Shown: piece by piece, positions 63,858 to 64,000 of the stretch
Position numbering within the stretch: the first letter of the stretch is position 1
Layout: every line of letters starts with the position of its first letter
Assembly (NCBI GenBank): GCA_052161605.1
Contig: CP197409.1
Reading direction: 5' to 3' (one strand)
DNA from: JBKCUI01 sp052161605
Lineage (GTDB): Bacteria; Planctomycetota; Planctomycetia; Pirellulales; Pirellulaceae
Length of the DNA: 64,000 nucleotides
Notes under the pieces: generated by a model
What the model saw: only the letters and a program-made list of their open reading frames with translations
The model's database searches: none
Told to the model about the DNA's origin: nothing
Translations under genes and position numbers: made by a program

Positions 63858-64000
63858 TCATGAAACGATGGCGGCAATCAACCCGAACACCAATAAAATT
63901 AAGGTGAATAACAAATTTGAGACTCCCAAAATCAGACCGATCCAGACAGCGGGCTTATTGTCGCTGGAGACTTCGCCCCGATGGATCCGCCCCAACTCTC
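63858..64000 (-). CDS. C-terminal end of a small membrane protein (partial)
   Basis: A frame entering from the window edge encodes 46 residues to a TGA at 63858-63860. It ends in a single hydrophobic helix (AVWIGLILGVSNLLFTLILLVF, then GLIAAIVS). It probably belongs to a small planctomycete membrane protein and lies upstream of the P-II gene by 45 bases. The family is not recognisable from the tail. Confidence 0.5.
   Translation of the reverse strand, partial: ELGRIHRGEVSSDNKPAVWIGLILGVSNLLFTLILLVFGLIAAIVS

Noticed and set aside
1..64000. tRNA, rRNA, intact insertion sequence and prophage genes
   Set aside because: None seen on reading both strands; no tRNA-like cloverleaf, transposase with DDE motif or phage structural gene was recognised.

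Overview
The window looks like chromosome of a planctomycete of the Pirellulaceae (Rhodopirellula/Blastopirellula relatives). The grounds are the gene families present, not a database match: an ECF sigma factor paired with a zinc-finger Ser/Thr kinase, secreted PQQ-propeller proteins, DUF1080, DUF1559 and GDSL proteins, YTV-like repeat proteins, Gly/Tyr/Trp-rich secreted proteins, a BlaR1-type sensor with an unusual C-terminus, and formylmethanofuran-dehydrogenase-like subunits A and B. No rRNA, tRNA, CRISPR array or intact insertion sequence was recognised.

Layout. 1-4.3 kb: rpsA with a clean terminator, then an ECF sigma gene and an SDR-DUF1330 pair. The sigma gene and the SDR gene carry the same promoter-like motif. 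4.4-12 kb: an accessory, partly decayed region with a broken GNAT toxin, an ECF sigma and a transmembrane kinase ending in a c-type heme motif, a small two-gene unit with an in-frame stop, a lipoprotein, a broken second ECF sigma and a DUF1559 fragment. 12-15.2 kb: a methyltransferase and an in-frame join of a di-heme peroxidase and an amino-acid permease. 15.3-22.4 kb: a mazEF remnant, a TolC gene with two in-frame stops, and divergent RND pump and adaptor genes. 22.4-28.6 kb: BlaI/BlaR1 with tandem operators, then a GntR(YtrA)-ABC-thioredoxin operon with a palindromic operator.

28.9-35 kb: a TetR-redoxin-peroxiredoxin/DsrE operon with its operator, an NTF2-like protein, and two nucleotide-sugar pyrophosphorylases. 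35-42 kb: a YTV-like secreted protein, then a tight TPR / P-II / FhcB / FhcA operon, which links a nitrogen/carbon signal protein to the tetrahydromethanopterin C1 pathway. 42-49 kb: an ABC-2 permease abutting a 2-hydroxyacid dehydrogenase, an Rpn-type remnant, and a sugar ABC importer. 49-53 kb: RluA, PolX and NadD. 53-64 kb: mostly secreted or membrane proteins (two PQQ propellers, a Gly/Tyr-rich TPR protein, a GH30 glycosidase, DUF1080, a GDSL hydrolase), a second P-II protein, and the tail of a membrane protein at the window edge.

The recurring theme is envelope sensing and redox: four membrane or secreted proteins carry thioredoxin, peroxiredoxin or heme motifs, and five regulators have visible or likely local targets. 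The second theme is gene decay. At least six genes are disrupted, and in three of them a stop codon sits where Gln would fit.
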